Of a stretch of 64,000 bases of DNA, positions 1-10,928 are shown piece after piece. Origin of the DNA: Solanum dulcamara (lineage: Eukaryota > Streptophyta > Magnoliopsida > Solanales > Solanaceae). The stretch covers positions 41,717,793 to 41,781,792 of the forward strand of contig NC_077238.1 of NCBI RefSeq assembly GCF_947179165.1, given 5' to 3'. A program made the translations under genes and the position numbers. Position 1 is the first letter of the stretch, and each line of letters begins with the position of its first letter. Under the pieces are notes generated by a model. The model had not been told where the DNA came from and ran no database searches. It saw only the letters and a program-made list of their open reading frames with translations.

Positions 1-50
1 AGATCCCACATGGTGGGATCACACTGGGTTCGTTGTTGTTGTTGTTGTTG
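1..50 (+). mobile_element. 3' end of a TS-type SINE, cut by the window edge
   Basis: The first 50 bases read CCCACATGGTGGGATC followed by CACTGGGTTCG and a (TTG)n run. This matches the 3' domain and tail of the solanaceous TS SINE family; a second copy with the same order of motifs lies near 61430-61517. The 5' part, including the tRNA-derived promoter, is outside the window. SINEs are non-coding and move with LINE machinery. Confidence 0.8.
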
Positions 51-1314
51 TAAACACAAGCAGCACCCAGATAACATCTAATTGATAAAATTAATTTTTT
101 TATATATTAAAATTCTTTTACTATTTTTCAAATACTCTTGCACTCCATCAAATCACAATTAAATTGAAATTCATACTATTAGCCATAATTGATCAGTTGT
201 ACTATTTTTCAGTCCTTTAATCTTTCATCATTTTTTTAATTGGCGCTGGATTATGGTTAAGTTGCCATCAATGACGAGACAGAAAAATAAAAGGCTACGA
301 CTCATGTGTAGACACACGATAACCATTAATTATATTTTTTGTATTAAATTGCTTTTCCTTATTATTATTAATAATAATACTCAAATGAATATGATATGTA
401 TTTAGAAGTAATTATAATTTCTTGATTATATATTTGTACGTTAAAGTATGAGTATTAGCCTTCTTATTTCTGTTATTATTTTATGTAAAGTTTCTTTTAT
501 GTCCGATAAAGAATTTATTGCCTAAAAATAGAAAATAAATAATATTTTAACAAGAAATAAGTAAATAAAAATTATTAACAGAGATCAATGAAATGCTTTT
601 GCTTTTCTTTGATAAGTGGAGTGATGTCTTATGGTTTTGGGATTGCCATTTCATTTTCTTTTGTGGTTTTGGGATATTTATTTTGGTTCCATATTTTTGT
701 TATTTGAATAGAAAAAGTTTTGAAAACAAAACATTTACTCTTCTATCTTATGAAAATAAAAAAAAATACAATAATTATTTATATAATTTAATTAATATAA
801 TTACGTATTAAATTTCATCAGACACCTATACAAAAGTGAAAATTTTCTTAAATAAAATATTTATATTGGCCATTTCATTAATATATCTTAAAATTTTATA
901 TTATAATTGAAAATTTTCACTCGACTAAATTTTTATAAAAATATATTATTTTTTAAATTTTTATTGATATTTTTCACACTCCGTAAATCACAAAAAGTTT
1001 TACTAGTAATAGATACTATAAAAGAATTCTTTTTCAACCCCAAAAAACTGTTTTGAATAAAAACATAATTCTTATAAAATTCAAATAAAATAGGAAGTTT
1101 AGCACAAATCTAACAAAAAGAAGAATGAAACTAAAAATGGTGGAAGTAGTCGTCATATTGCATCTCTCTTTCTGAAAAAGGATTACGCGACTCTCTCTCT
1201 CTCTCTCTCCCTCACATATTTGGTTTGTTGTTAACACTGATTCTTTAATTACTGCAGCACATGTTAATTAAGTATAATTATAGCTGATTTGATGTGGCCC
1301 CCATGTTCGTGTCG
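51..1314. other. AT-rich upstream region without a supported gene
   Basis: Strongly AT-rich DNA with only short ORFs of biased composition. I see no conserved protein, RNA gene or transposon ends. The last few hundred bases probably hold the promoter of the CONSTANS-like gene, including a CT microsatellite at about 1190-1210. Confidence 0.6.
1190..1210 (+). repeat. (CT)n microsatellite
   Basis: About ten CT dinucleotides. CT-rich tracts near transcription starts are common in plants, so this may belong to the promoter or leader of the downstream gene. Confidence 0.9.
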
Positions 1315-1322
1315 TATAAGTA
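1315..1322 (+). promoter_or_regulatory. candidate TATA box of the CONSTANS-like gene
   Basis: TATAAGTA lies 250 bp before the start codon. If used, transcription would begin near 1345-1350, giving a leader of about 215 nt that would include the upstream ORF at 1423-1578. Inferred from the motif and spacing only. Confidence 0.3.
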
Positions 1323-1422
1323 AGTTGTAAATTAATTTGAGAGACTCCGCAGCACGAAACGAACTGAGAGTATAGGTAGTAGTAGTAATAATTATTTGAA
1401 AAGGTTGTCGAGTCAGAACCGT

Positions 1423-1578
1423 ATGCCAGTTCAGCAAAAAGTTCAAAGATATTTTCACATCTCACTCATTCCTACCCTAAAAAGAAGATTTTGCTCCTCT
1501 TCTCTGTCCATTTCAAAGATACAAATTGAATTGCAAACATCAAGATTGGCTTTGGATCGTGATAATGAGCCCCGGTGA
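1423..1578 (+). CDS. upstream ORF overlapping the CONSTANS-like start
   Basis: An ATG at 1423 opens a 51-codon frame (starting MPVQQKVQ) that ends at TGA 1576-1578. It is out of frame with the main CDS and runs 14 nt past that CDS's ATG at 1565. If the leader begins upstream of 1423, ribosomes starting here would bypass the main start, so it could damp translation. No known peptide is recognised. Whether it is transcribed depends on the unproven TATA assignment. Confidence 0.3.
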   Translation: MPVQQKVQRYFHISLIPTLKRRFCSSSLSISKIQIELQTSRLALDRDNEPR

Positions 1579-4500
1579 AAGCCGTCCCTGCGATTTCTGC
1601 AATCAGCAGATTGCTGTCCTTTACTGCCGAGCTGATACAGCAAAGCTCTGTCTTTTTTGTGACCAACTTGTTCATTCAGCTAACGCCCTCTCCAAGAAGC
1701 ATCTTCGTTCTCAGATCTGTGATAACTGTGGCTCAGAACCTGTCTCTATCCGTTGCAACACCGACAACCTTGTACTCTGCCAAGAATGCGATTGGGATGC
1801 TCATGGAAGCTGTGCAGTCTCTGGGGCACACGATCGGACTCCTGTTGAAGGCTTCTCCGGCTGTCCTTCGGCTTTTGACCTTGCTTCAGCTTGGGGTTTA
1901 GATATTGAGGCAAAGAAACCACCTCAGCAGCACACCTTCTTAGAGTACCCTTCCTGGATGTCTAAGGATGCCCCTCCTTCTTCTATCTTGTTGCAAGATT
2001 TAATTGTACCTAACGCTAATAATTCCGAGATTTACTCCACCACTGCCTTTGCTCGTGATGTGGGTAGAAAACAAACTCCAACTTGTGGCAAGCAGAAACA
2101 AGTGATATTCAAACAATTAATTGAGCTATTCAAGAGAGATTTCGCAGATGGGGTTGGAGCTGGAGCCCAAGATTTGGTTTCAAAGACACCTAATGGCAGT
2201 AGTGATTGGCAGGGAAATATTAATGCCACGGATAGATGTGAGGCGGTCATGGGTGGTGTCACTCAGAAGCTTGAGCAGCAACAAACGCAAAATGTGCCAT
2301 TTACCTCTTCCATTATGCCTCATAATCCGAAAGACAGTGACCAAATGGTGGAACAGAACATTTTGTGGAGGGGAAATTCCTTTCATCAAAACACTCAGGT
2401 ATTCTTCTGTCATTTTCAGGGTGCCATTCACGCATTGATAGGGCATTTTGCATAGCCGGAAGAAGTGCAATGCATCCAAATTGCTCATTACATTTTACTA
2501 TTTTGTTTCAATGTGAAAAGTGTTGTGCAGAATTGTAGAATAAACTGCTTTCTTTGCATTGGCTATCGAATTTCAAATGAACTTAGTATTTCTTCATACT
2601 AATAGTGATATGATTGATAATAGAACATTCAACATTGATCTGCAAGTATGATGATGCAATTGAGTTGAGAATAGAAGAGATGATAAGCCTATATCATCAT
2701 TGTGTTTAGTGACTTTCGAGTACATTTGAGATGTGCACGAAACTTGAGATAGCTTGATTTGTTTCCAGTGCACATCTAAAGAGTAGAGGTAACTGCCATC
2801 ATATTAGAGTTTCGGGGATAGGGGGTTGGAGATTGGAAAGACAAGTTTCTTGTACTAATGGATGTGGTTATGTCAAATGTTGACGGGCAGCACGCCAAAT
2901 TTCCTTTTCTAACTAGTTTTGTCAGATTGTGAGTTGGTAATAATTTAGAGCTATACCAGATGATCCTCCTATTTGTGATTTCAAGTTATTTTGGCATTTG
3001 TGTAAAGTTTCATGAGATTCCCATATTCTTTTTATGGTCTATTTTAGTTCTTGAGATGTTGCAAAGATAATATCTTCATCTTTAAGTAAATAGATGGTGT
3101 TGGATTTTATATTTTGTCTCAGTGTTGAGAAAATCTTCTATTTCTAGGGATGGCAATGGGGCAGGGCGGATGTGGAGTGGGGCGGGTTTTAGGTTATGTG
3201 GGGCAGGTGCGGGTTTAAGGCTATGCGGAGCGAGGCAGGTGCGGGTTGAAATAATTTTTTCTAAAAATAATGTGGGGCGGGGCGGGTTGCTGGTATATGC
3301 GGGCTTTTGCGGGTTTAAACAAAAGAAAAGCTAAAAAATTATGAATCCCATTCTATAGATGAATTATACCATCGAGTCTACCATAAGTATATATGTTGAT
3401 TACATATATTTTCAATTATGGAAAAAAATAACTAATTATTATACTTGTAAAACGATAAATGTTGCGTCCAGACGCACACGCAAGTATAGTGATCTAACAA
3501 GTAATATAGTAACTCTTTCGAGCCGGATATCGAACCTACAGAGACTTTATGAAGACCACATATTTCTGTTTAAAAGACTATACCGATTATGTGTGTTGTG
3601 AGAAACTGAGATAATGCTATCACTAAATCCTTTGCTGTAAGAAAAATTACTACTACTATAAGAGTTACACAGAAAATCAGGTTATGAAAAATCCAAGGCT
3701 GTAGCATCGAATGAAGTCAAACATAATATTTTCCACTTTTGGTCTCAGACGAGGTGTTTAACTACTGATTTATAGGGTTACCAATACAATCATGGTCTTC
3801 CGACCTCTAATTGTCTATTTTTATCGATAGCCTAACTACATCGTTGAACGGGGATAGGCATGAATTAATAAAAACGCATTAATCTATCGTCCTATTTATT
3901 AACCAAACGTGGTATACAGGTATGTGTCACTAGCATCCTTCATACGAATCACCCTAAGTTACCCTAGCATGAACACATTTCCTACATTCTTTGTTCTTTG
4001 TTCTATCTCCTCGTTTTCTTCTAAATTCAAGGTAGACAACACAGGTACTCTAATGCTGGCCAAACATTACAATAGTTAAAAAGAAAATGCATGAGTAATT
4101 ATAATTAACAATTCATCATCGACAAAAGAGTAGATCATTTTATGTCATAACTTCGTAGCTACATCCCCAGAGTAAGGTCGCTTAGCCACTCTTGTTCAAA
4201 AGAAAAACACAATGCATTAGTTCATACACTTTAATCTTCAAAAGAAAAGAGAAGAAAAGAGAAACCTAAAGTGCGTGTACCCTCGTCTCAGTGCTCTTTC
4301 AAAAGCTGCGTGAACACTCTCTAAAAAGCCCTAGGGTTCTATTTATAGGGTTTTTAAAATAACCCTCTAATACTAAGTTGACACGGACTTGAATAGAAAA
4401 ATCAGAACTTCGGGGCTTTATTGGCGTGGCGCGCCAGGATTGCGACAGGAAATCCCTTCAGTAGTTTTACCCCTGCCGCGGCGCGCCTGCAGTGCGCTAG

Positions 4501-7500
4501 GAACGCCTCTCAGTTGTTTACCCTCTTGCTTGTTTCTGCACCACAGGCCTGGAATTCCCTCCATTCCACTCAGGATTTCCCTGAGATATGCGGTTCAGCA
4601 GTCTATATAGCTCATCATAAGTTTTCTCCAGTGCTTGTCCACCTGCAGCCGAATCAAGGAGAATTTCGGTGTTGGGTTCCAACCCCTCAATAAAGGTATG
4701 GACCAACACCTCATTCGCTTGTGATGGTGGAGGCAACTAATGAGCAGAGATTTAAACCTGTCCCAAGCTTGATATAAATTCTCTCCAGCTTTTTGTTTAA
4801 AGCTTAGGATTTCGCTTCTCAACTTAGCTGCCTTTCCCTAAGGAAAAAACCTGATTAGAAACTTACGAGCTAAGTCATTCTAAGTAGTGATGGAATTGGG
4901 CGGTTTCGACTTTAATCACCTCTTTGCCTCTCCGAACAGCGAAAAGGAAACAACGTTAACCTCACATAATCAAGAGATACCCCCGTTGGCGTATAAGTAT
5001 CGCTGATTTCCAGAAAGTTCTGGATATGTACTTGGGGATCTTCGTGAGGCAACCTAGTAAACTGCCCGTTCGTGTGCTTTGCACCATATTCTGTTTCAGC
5101 TCAAACCGACCTCCAACCGGCGGTTTCTAAATACTAGAGGTGACATTTGTTGTGAGTGGGACTACCACATCTCGCACTGTCCTTGCTGCCATCTCCACGG
5201 GTATCTCTTCTAGCGGTATCTCCTCGGGCAAACCGTGATTGTTCTCCAGATTGAATTTCTGTATTGGGTATTGAGAGGCCGCTCTTCGCCTTTGTCGATG
5301 GAAGAATCATTCAGGCTCAGATAATGACTATACAAGCTCCTTGCCTCTGCCCAGTGTAATGCCTCAGTCACCTGCAAAGATGCACAGCTAAGATCAAGTT
5401 GTCAACACTAGCACAATCAATATAGAAACTTCTAAGAAAGACAAATTGCCTAATTTAAAGTCCCTGGCAACGACGCCAAAAAAATATTGCATCCAGGCGC
5501 ACACGCAAGTGTACGTGATCTAACAAGTAATATAGTAGCTCTTTCGAGCCGGATATTGAACCCACAGAGACTTTATGAAGACCACCTATTTCTATTTAAA
5601 GGACTATATCGATTATGTGTGTTGTGAGAAATTGAGATAATGTTATCACTAAATCCTTTGTTGTAAGAAAAATTACTACTACTATAAGAGTTGCGCAGAA
5701 AATCAGGTTATGAAAAATCCACGGCTGTAGCATCGAATGAAGTCAAACATAATATTTTTCACTTTTGATCTCAGATGAGGTGTTTAACTACTGATTTATA
5801 GGGTTACCAATACAATCATGGTCTTCCAACCTCTAATTGTCTATCTTTATCGATAGCCTAACTACATCGTTGAGCCGGGATAGACATGAATCAATAAAAA
5901 CGCATTCATCTATCTTCCTATTTATTAACCAAACGTGGTATACAGGTATGTGTCACTAGCATCCTGCATACGAATCACCCTAAGTTACCCTAGCATGAAC
6001 ACATTTCCTACATTCTTTGTTCTTTGTTCTATCTCCTCGTTTTCTTCCGAATTCAAGGTAGACAACACAGGTACTCTAATGTTGGCCAAACATTACAATA
6101 GTTAAAACGAAAATGCAGGAATAATTATAATTAACAATTCATCATCGACAAAAGAGTAGATTGTTTTATGTCATAACTTCGTAGCTACATCCCCAGAGTA
6201 AGGGCGCTTAGCCACTCATTTTCAAAGGAAATACACAATGCATTAGTTCATACACTTTAATCTTCAAAAGAAAAGAGAAGAAAAGAGAAACCTAAAGTGC
6301 ATGTACCCTTGTCTCAGTGCTCTTTCAAAAGCTGCGTGAACACTCTCTAAAAAGCCCTAGGGTTCTATTTATAGGGTTTTTAAAATAACCCTCCAATCCT
6401 AAGTTGACCCGGACTTGAATATAAAAATCAGAACTTCGGGGCTTTATTGGCGTGGCGCGCCAGGATTGCGACAGCAAATCCCTTCAGTAGTTTTACCCCT
6501 GCTGCGGCGCGCCTGCAGTGCGCCAGGAACGCCTCTCATTTGTTTACCCTCTAGCGCGGCGCGCCAGCAGTGCCGCGCCAGCAGTGCGCCAGGGCTGCTT
6601 GTCCCATTTTTCGCTCGCTGCTTCTCCCATTCAACTTGCACTTCTTTCCTTTGACTTCTTCCGAGCACTGACTTGTCTCCAAGAATCCTGCAATCACTAC
6701 ACACACCTTAGTGCCACCTTGTTCTTCATTCTATCTAAAACATGCAATTATGTTTCTAAAGGATTCTCAAAAACAACTACTAAATATGGGCAAACAAGGC
6801 ACATGGGCACATAAATGTGCCCAAGATCAATAAACAGACCTGATGTTTTAAATTTACTCTCTATAATTTAGCATTAAATGTTTTTTATCTTGAAACTCAT
6901 AGGTAGTACAACATATTCATTGGTTTAGTAGTATATCTATATATTATATACCAAGTAAAATGAAGCTAAGTCTCAGCTACAAAATTAGTGAGAATTAACT
7001 GTAGGATTAATCATTTATCCATTCTGCTATTTTCATATTTATTTAATTGCAACCTATACCCATTTAAAAGAATACATGTAGTAATATTTTCTGGCATACT
7101 ATCTTATTAGTCGTTTAATTTGTCAATGTCCAAAACTCGTTTCAACATCCCTTAAAAAAATTATGTGGGGCTGAGTGGAGCGGGTTGAAGATAGAAATTT
7201 TTGTTATGCGGAGCAGTGTGGTGCGGGTTAAAATCTTTGCGGGTTTATGTGGGTTTGCCCTGCAACCGCCCCGCCCCGCCCCGCCCCGCCCCGCTTGCCA
7301 TCCCTATCTATTTCGATTTTAGGAAAATATGATATTGAGAACTATCTTTGAGCTGTTAAAATCAATCATTCCACTTTAGTCTTCTCTTGCAAAAAGTATT
7401 AGGATTTTAGAAACCTGCAATTAGCTTAAAGAGTAACTATTACTTTTGGAGAATTATGCTTTTGCTTTTTTGGACTAGAAAAATTTAGAAGGAAGAGATT

Positions 7501-8801
7501 ATACTTCATCTTGTACCATCTTTACTTTCATGAAAAGGTACAAGCTCCATTTCCTCCGCTACATGTTTGATCCAGTGCTGACGATTGTTCTGATTGTATA
7601 CACTGCCTTGCATTTGTTTCTTCAGATATGGGATTTTAATTTGGGGCAGTTGAGGAACCATGAACAGTCTAGCTCATTGGAAGCAGACTACAGTGAGAGC
7701 GACATGGCTTACATGATGAAAAGCTATGGTGAACTCATAAAAGGAACATCATTAGCAACTTCAAAAGGATTAGGACTCTCAGGCATTAATTGCTCCATTG
7801 CCCGTGACGATATGACAGCCTTCAGTGTAAGCTCTAGCCACTTGTTAATTTTGATTTTCTTTTTCGTTTTGTTGATCTCAATATGTAGTGTTTAATCCCA
7901 TAAATCAATGATTGTGGCATTAATTCTTCTCACCTGTACTTGTAAGTGACAGATCAGACTTAACAAAAAAAACATTTTCTTGACAGATCGGAGACTTATT
8001 TTACCAACTTGCATTTCTTTGTTCAGTTTCGGAGGAATATTGAGGTTTCCTTTGTGTGTTGAGGAATTGGATATATATTAGCTTCACTAATTGTAAATTC
8101 CAGCAAAGGGATGGTGCACAAGTAATTCTGCTGTGCGTTTAACCTGAATATGACCATACCAATTGTAATAAATTCTTAAATTTCTCTGGTCACCACCTTC
8201 ATGAATTATGACAATTGGAGGTTCTATCAAGTGAACTGCCAAGAAGCTGATGCTTTAAACTGTATGATACAATGATCTCTTCCTCCTGAACCTGAGAAAT
8301 AACTTGTTCATTGCCTTGCAGAATAATTCGAATAACCGAGCGGCAAGCCAGGGGCCAGCGACATCTGAGAGCAACAATTTACCAAGAATAAAGACATCAT
8401 CTGACTCAGGTTATGTTAGGGCGAAATGTTGTGGTGTATCTACAGATCTTAACTTTATGGACCAAAGCATTGTTGTGGGAGGTGACAACGCCGGTGCAGA
8501 AACACGCAAGGCTGATATGGAGCTTCTGGCAAAGAATAGAGGAAATGCAATGCAACGTTATAAGGAGAAAAAGAAAGCACGAAGGTAGGTTGTCTCTTTT
8601 AGTTTTCCTTTCAAGCATAATTTTCCCTCGTCGCCTCTGAGTTTGCCCCTATATCTTGGCTTTGTTGCATCTCTGAGTCTGTGAGTTGTAATGTCCAGAT
8701 ATGATAAGCACATTCGATATGAATCGAGGAAGGCAAGAGCTGATACTAGAAAGCGAGTTAAGGGTCGATTTGTGAAGGCTAGTGAAGCTCCAGATGGCTG
8801 A
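1565..8801 (+). CDS. CONSTANS-like B-box/CCT transcription factor, COL13/14/15 type (4 exons)
   Basis: Predicted nuclear zinc-finger regulator of the CONSTANS-like group III type (Arabidopsis COL9-COL15). Exons are 1565-2398, 7626-7826, 8322-8584 and 8699-8801. All introns are GT-AG and the joined frame is open for 466 residues. The start is the first in-frame ATG, just before the B-boxes. B-box 1 has C9, C12, C21, D24, C29, C32, H37 and H46. B-box 2 has C52, C55, C64, D67, C72, C75, H80 and H89. Exon 2 opens with [10 protein letters not shown], typical of this subgroup. The CCT domain (about 417-459) has core [20 protein letters not shown] and is split by intron 3. The zinc ligands and basic CCT residues look intact, so the gene is probably functional. 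Intron 1 is about 5.2 kb because of nested transposons. The family acts in light and flowering responses; the exact member cannot be fixed from sequence alone. Confidence 0.93.
2399..3144 (+). other. host part of intron 1, before the transposon
   Basis: Starts with the GT donor after CAG at 2396-2398 and runs to the 8-bp target duplication of the hAT element. With 7315-7625 it makes the original intron of about 1.06 kb. No gene seen. Confidence 0.85.
3460..4526 (-). repeat. 3' LTR (truncated) of the intronic retrotransposon
   Basis: Aligns with 5485 to about 6555. Homology stops after TTTACCCTCT near 4526, where the sequence turns into gag. It begins with TG next to the ATAAA duplication. 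Confidence 0.85.
4518..5260 (-). pseudogene. gag remnant of the intronic retrotransposon
   Basis: On the - strand pieces such as [38 protein letters not shown] and LTLFPFAVRR match the capsid region of Athila/Tat-type gag. Frames are broken by stops and shifts (for example between 4595-4822 and 4518-4736), so no protein can be made. It ends abruptly at the deletion junction with the 3' LTR. Confidence 0.7.
5461..5478 (-). other. primer-binding site (tRNA-Asp type)
   Basis: On the - strand the 18 bases read TGGCGTCGTTGCCAGGGA, differing at two positions from the tRNA-Asp complement used by many Athila/Tat elements. It lies 6 bases inside the 5' LTR and fixes the orientation. Confidence 0.75.
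5485..6829 (-). repeat. 5' LTR of the intronic retrotransposon
   Basis: Full-length copy of 1345 bp ending in CA at 6828-6829. Its inner TG has decayed to TA. It carries a GC-rich cluster of GCGCGCC and GCCAGCAGTG repeats at about 6455-6595. Confidence 0.87.
7262..7294 (-). other. G-quadruplex-prone tract at the hAT right end
   Basis: The + strand carries a run of CCCCG repeats, so the - strand has at least five GGGG blocks separated by single C's. Such tracts fold into G-quadruplexes in vitro. It lies in the subterminal region of the hAT element, inside the COL intron. The + strand is the coding strand, so the transcript would be C-rich and the G-rich strand is the template. Confidence 0.7.
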
Positions 8802-10064
8802 ATACCTGTTGAATGACTGAGGATAAGGATCTTTTTGTCTCTGTATGTATATATTTCTTAGACTACCTGATATTTGTAACCTTAGGTTTCCTGTGATGCT
8901 CTCTGTGGCACCAATTGTTAGTAATATTCTAGTCAAGCTTTGTGCTTCTGCGTATATATCAAGTGCTCGCATGTACAACCTTGATCATCAATCAGGTTTG
9001 TGGCTAGATCCCTCACCGGGGAGCCAGCTGTTTGATGCAAGTCTTGGAAGTGGATAGCCTAAGTATAATCAATTCACTCTCCCTCTGGCAATACTTGTCG
9101 CGTGATGTCTTTTTTGGTGACATGCATTCATTCTTTTGAGATCCGAGTGATCAAATTCTTGCTGAGTTTAGCTGATAATAAACACACAGTTAAAGTCCCT
9201 TCAACACCTGTTAGTTCCCCTCTTCTTTACCTTCCTTTCCTTTCCGCCAACATTTCTGAAAAGCTGATGTTAAGTACTTGTGTTACAAGATGGATGATGG
9301 ATATACTGATTGTTGTAACCAATTCTTTTCTTGTACGATATTACTATTATGTTTTGTGTCAAGACTCGAGTATCTTGCATATATGTGCTTTTCAGCACGA
9401 GGAATGTGAATTACTCAAATTCTATCTTATCTTTAAAGACTCAAGTTGGTCATTATACCGGCGGTACACCCAAAAAGGAATGGGGAAAAAAGAAAGAGAA
9501 AGCGGAGAGGAAATATAATGGAACTAGATAAAATTTCTTTTATCAATGCTGGGAAATCCCTTCGATCTTGTAAAAGATGACTCATAAGAGTTTCAGTCAA
9601 CTGAATCTAATCTCATTGTATTGTGTGGCTAATCATTGGAAATGGTGCAACTCGTCGATAAAATAAAATTTTGTTTGGGTGATGTAGGTTAATTTGTTAT
9701 CTGATGGACGGTTCTCCATTTACTGTTGTGGAATGGTTATCATGATCTCGTGCGTCATAATTAAATTCAATTCGATATATTAAAATCCGGGTGGATGATG
9801 TAATTTTTAACATTACGGTTGATCGATCCTGATATTATAACTTTTTCGTGATGGGTCTTGTGAAGACTAAGCTGTTTTATCATGTGAATGCTTTTAAGGC
9901 TCTGATAAAACAACCTAACACCGCTCCCTATTTATTTCATTCACGCCTTGCATGTCTTTCTTTTATGAACTAGACTGCTTGTTCTTTCATTCATTCATTC
10001 ATTTCAAAATAAAACAGAGTCGCACCACATATATCCTTGAAACAATCCCTTAACTTGGCGAAGC
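8802..10064. other. 3' UTR of the COL gene and upstream region of the next gene
   Basis: Follows the TGA at 8799-8801. An AATAAA at about 9177 is a possible polyadenylation signal. A 138-codon open frame at 9102-9518 shows no domain and is probably chance. The stretch before 10065 contains a CTATTTATT motif at about 9928, a weak TATA candidate for the next gene. Confidence 0.6.
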
Positions 10065-10928
10065 ATGAAGGACCTATCTTTCTTTCAGTTGAAAAATGTC
10101 ATGGGAGCTAAGATGCGGAAAGGCTTTAAAAGCTTCTGTAATAACGATACCTCTACTTCCACACTCAATCATCAAACTGCAGCCTCTGCTCGTCCTGCAG
10201 TTTCATCTCCTAATAATTACATCATGGACACAAGTGATCTAAGATTAAACGAAAGGGGAAGCCAGACAACATTGGAGGAGATGTTGCTCCAATTAGACAT
10301 GGAGGAGGAGATGGCAAAGCTGAACCAATATGGGCCGCATGTCCGACATAGAATGTCATGTGTCAACAGTTCTGACATTCTACGAACAGCAAGGAACGCA
10401 TTAAATCAGTATCCCCGATTCTCTCTTGATGGCAAGGATGCTATGTACCGGTCTTCTTTCCGCGACATGTCTCCTTTACTAAGCAAAAGTGTTGGTGAAA
10501 GAAAATCAGTATGCTGCAACCGCAAAATGGACATGAAAAGTAGTCAAACTCAAACCATGCCCCCCACAATAGCAGGAGAGAGAATGATTTGGTGTAAACC
10601 AGGAGTAGTAGCAAAGCTGATGGGACTTGAGGCCATGCCAATGTCAATGTCAATGCACAGAAAGCATAGTAAGGATACAATCATGAGTGCAGTTATCAAA
10701 AGGCAAAGCCTGAGGAAAAGAGCAGAAAGGTACGAGATGGATAATAAGAGGTCAAGAGGAAGGGTTGTGGTGGGAACGGGTTGTGGTGGCCGCAACTCTA
10801 GAGAGATGAATCAGAACTCTTGCTCAAGAAATGGCTACTGTGTTATGAAGTCCGTGGCGATGGACCTCCAAGATGTAGGCTGGCCAATGCGGGGCGAGGT
10901 TTTGTACAGAAATAACGATGCCATATAA
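10065..10928 (+). CDS. DUF3741/TRM-like protein with a VAKLMGLE motif
   Basis: Single-exon ORF of 287 residues starting at the first ATG. Recognisable blocks are MGAKMRKGFKSFC (13-25), TLEEMLLQLDMEEEMAKL (69-86), ARNALNQYPRFSLDG (109-123) and VVAKLMGLEAMP (181-192). The LMGLE block is the motif shared by TRM (TON1-recruiting motif) and LONGIFOLIA-type proteins, and these small proteins are usually annotated as DUF3741-containing. TRM proteins link the TON1-PP2A complex to cortical microtubules, but the shorter members have no proven role, so function here is inference. The C-terminal third is basic (KRQSLRKRAER). No transmembrane segment or signal peptide. Neighbours give no functional hint. 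Confidence 0.82.
   Translation: MKDLSFFQLKNVMGAKMRKGFKSFCNNDTSTSTLNHQTAASARPAVSSPNNYIMDTSDLRLNERGSQTTLEEMLLQLDMEEEMAKLNQYGPHVRHRMSCVNSSDILRTARNALNQYPRFSLDGKDAMYRSSFRDMSPLLSKSVGERKSVCCNRKMDMKSSQTQTMPPTIAGERMIWCKPGVVAKLMGLEAMPMSMSMHRKHSKDTIMSAVIKRQSLRKRAERYEMDNKRSRGRVVVGTGCGGRNSREMNQNSCSRNGYCVMKSVAMDLQDVGWPMRGEVLYRNNDAI

Larger units (their letters stand above)
3460..6829 (-). mobile_element. Ty3/gypsy (Athila/Tat-like) LTR retrotransposon with deleted pol, inside the hAT element
   Basis: A 5-bp duplication ATAAA flanks it (3455-3459 and 6830-6834). In element orientation (- strand) the order is: 5' LTR 6829-5485, primer-binding site 5478-5461, a gag remnant of about 0.7 kb, then directly a 3' LTR that lacks its first ~280 bases. 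Pro, RT, RNase H, integrase and the polypurine tract are all gone, consistent with one deletion joining gag to the 3' LTR. The LTRs differ by several percent at their inner end, mostly transitions, so it is not very recent. Confidence 0.87.
3145..7306. mobile_element. non-autonomous Ac-like hAT transposon in the COL intron
   Basis: Terminal inverted repeats are TAGGGATGGCAA at the left and TTGCCATCCCTA at the right, resembling Ac ends. They are flanked by a perfect 8-bp duplication TCTATTTC (3137-3144 and 7307-7314), the hAT signature. Subterminal DNA is rich in GGGGCGGG and GCGGGTTT on the left and the complementary CCGCCCC run on the right, where hAT transposases usually bind repeats. Without the nested LTR element it is about 790 bp and has no transposase ORF, so it would need a transposase supplied elsewhere. 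Clean ends suggest it could still be recognised. Confidence 0.9.

Noticed and set aside
593..811. 72-codon ORF in the upstream AT-rich region
   Set aside because: F/Y/N-rich translation of AT-rich DNA with no domain; expected by chance.
1526..1564. In-frame extension of the COL protein upstream of the ATG
   Set aside because: There is no ATG in the extension (it opens with TTG); the ATG at 1565 directly precedes the conserved B-box start.
9102..9518. 138-codon ORF after the COL gene
   Set aside because: No known domain, no coding-like pattern, and it overlaps the likely 3' UTR; considered chance.
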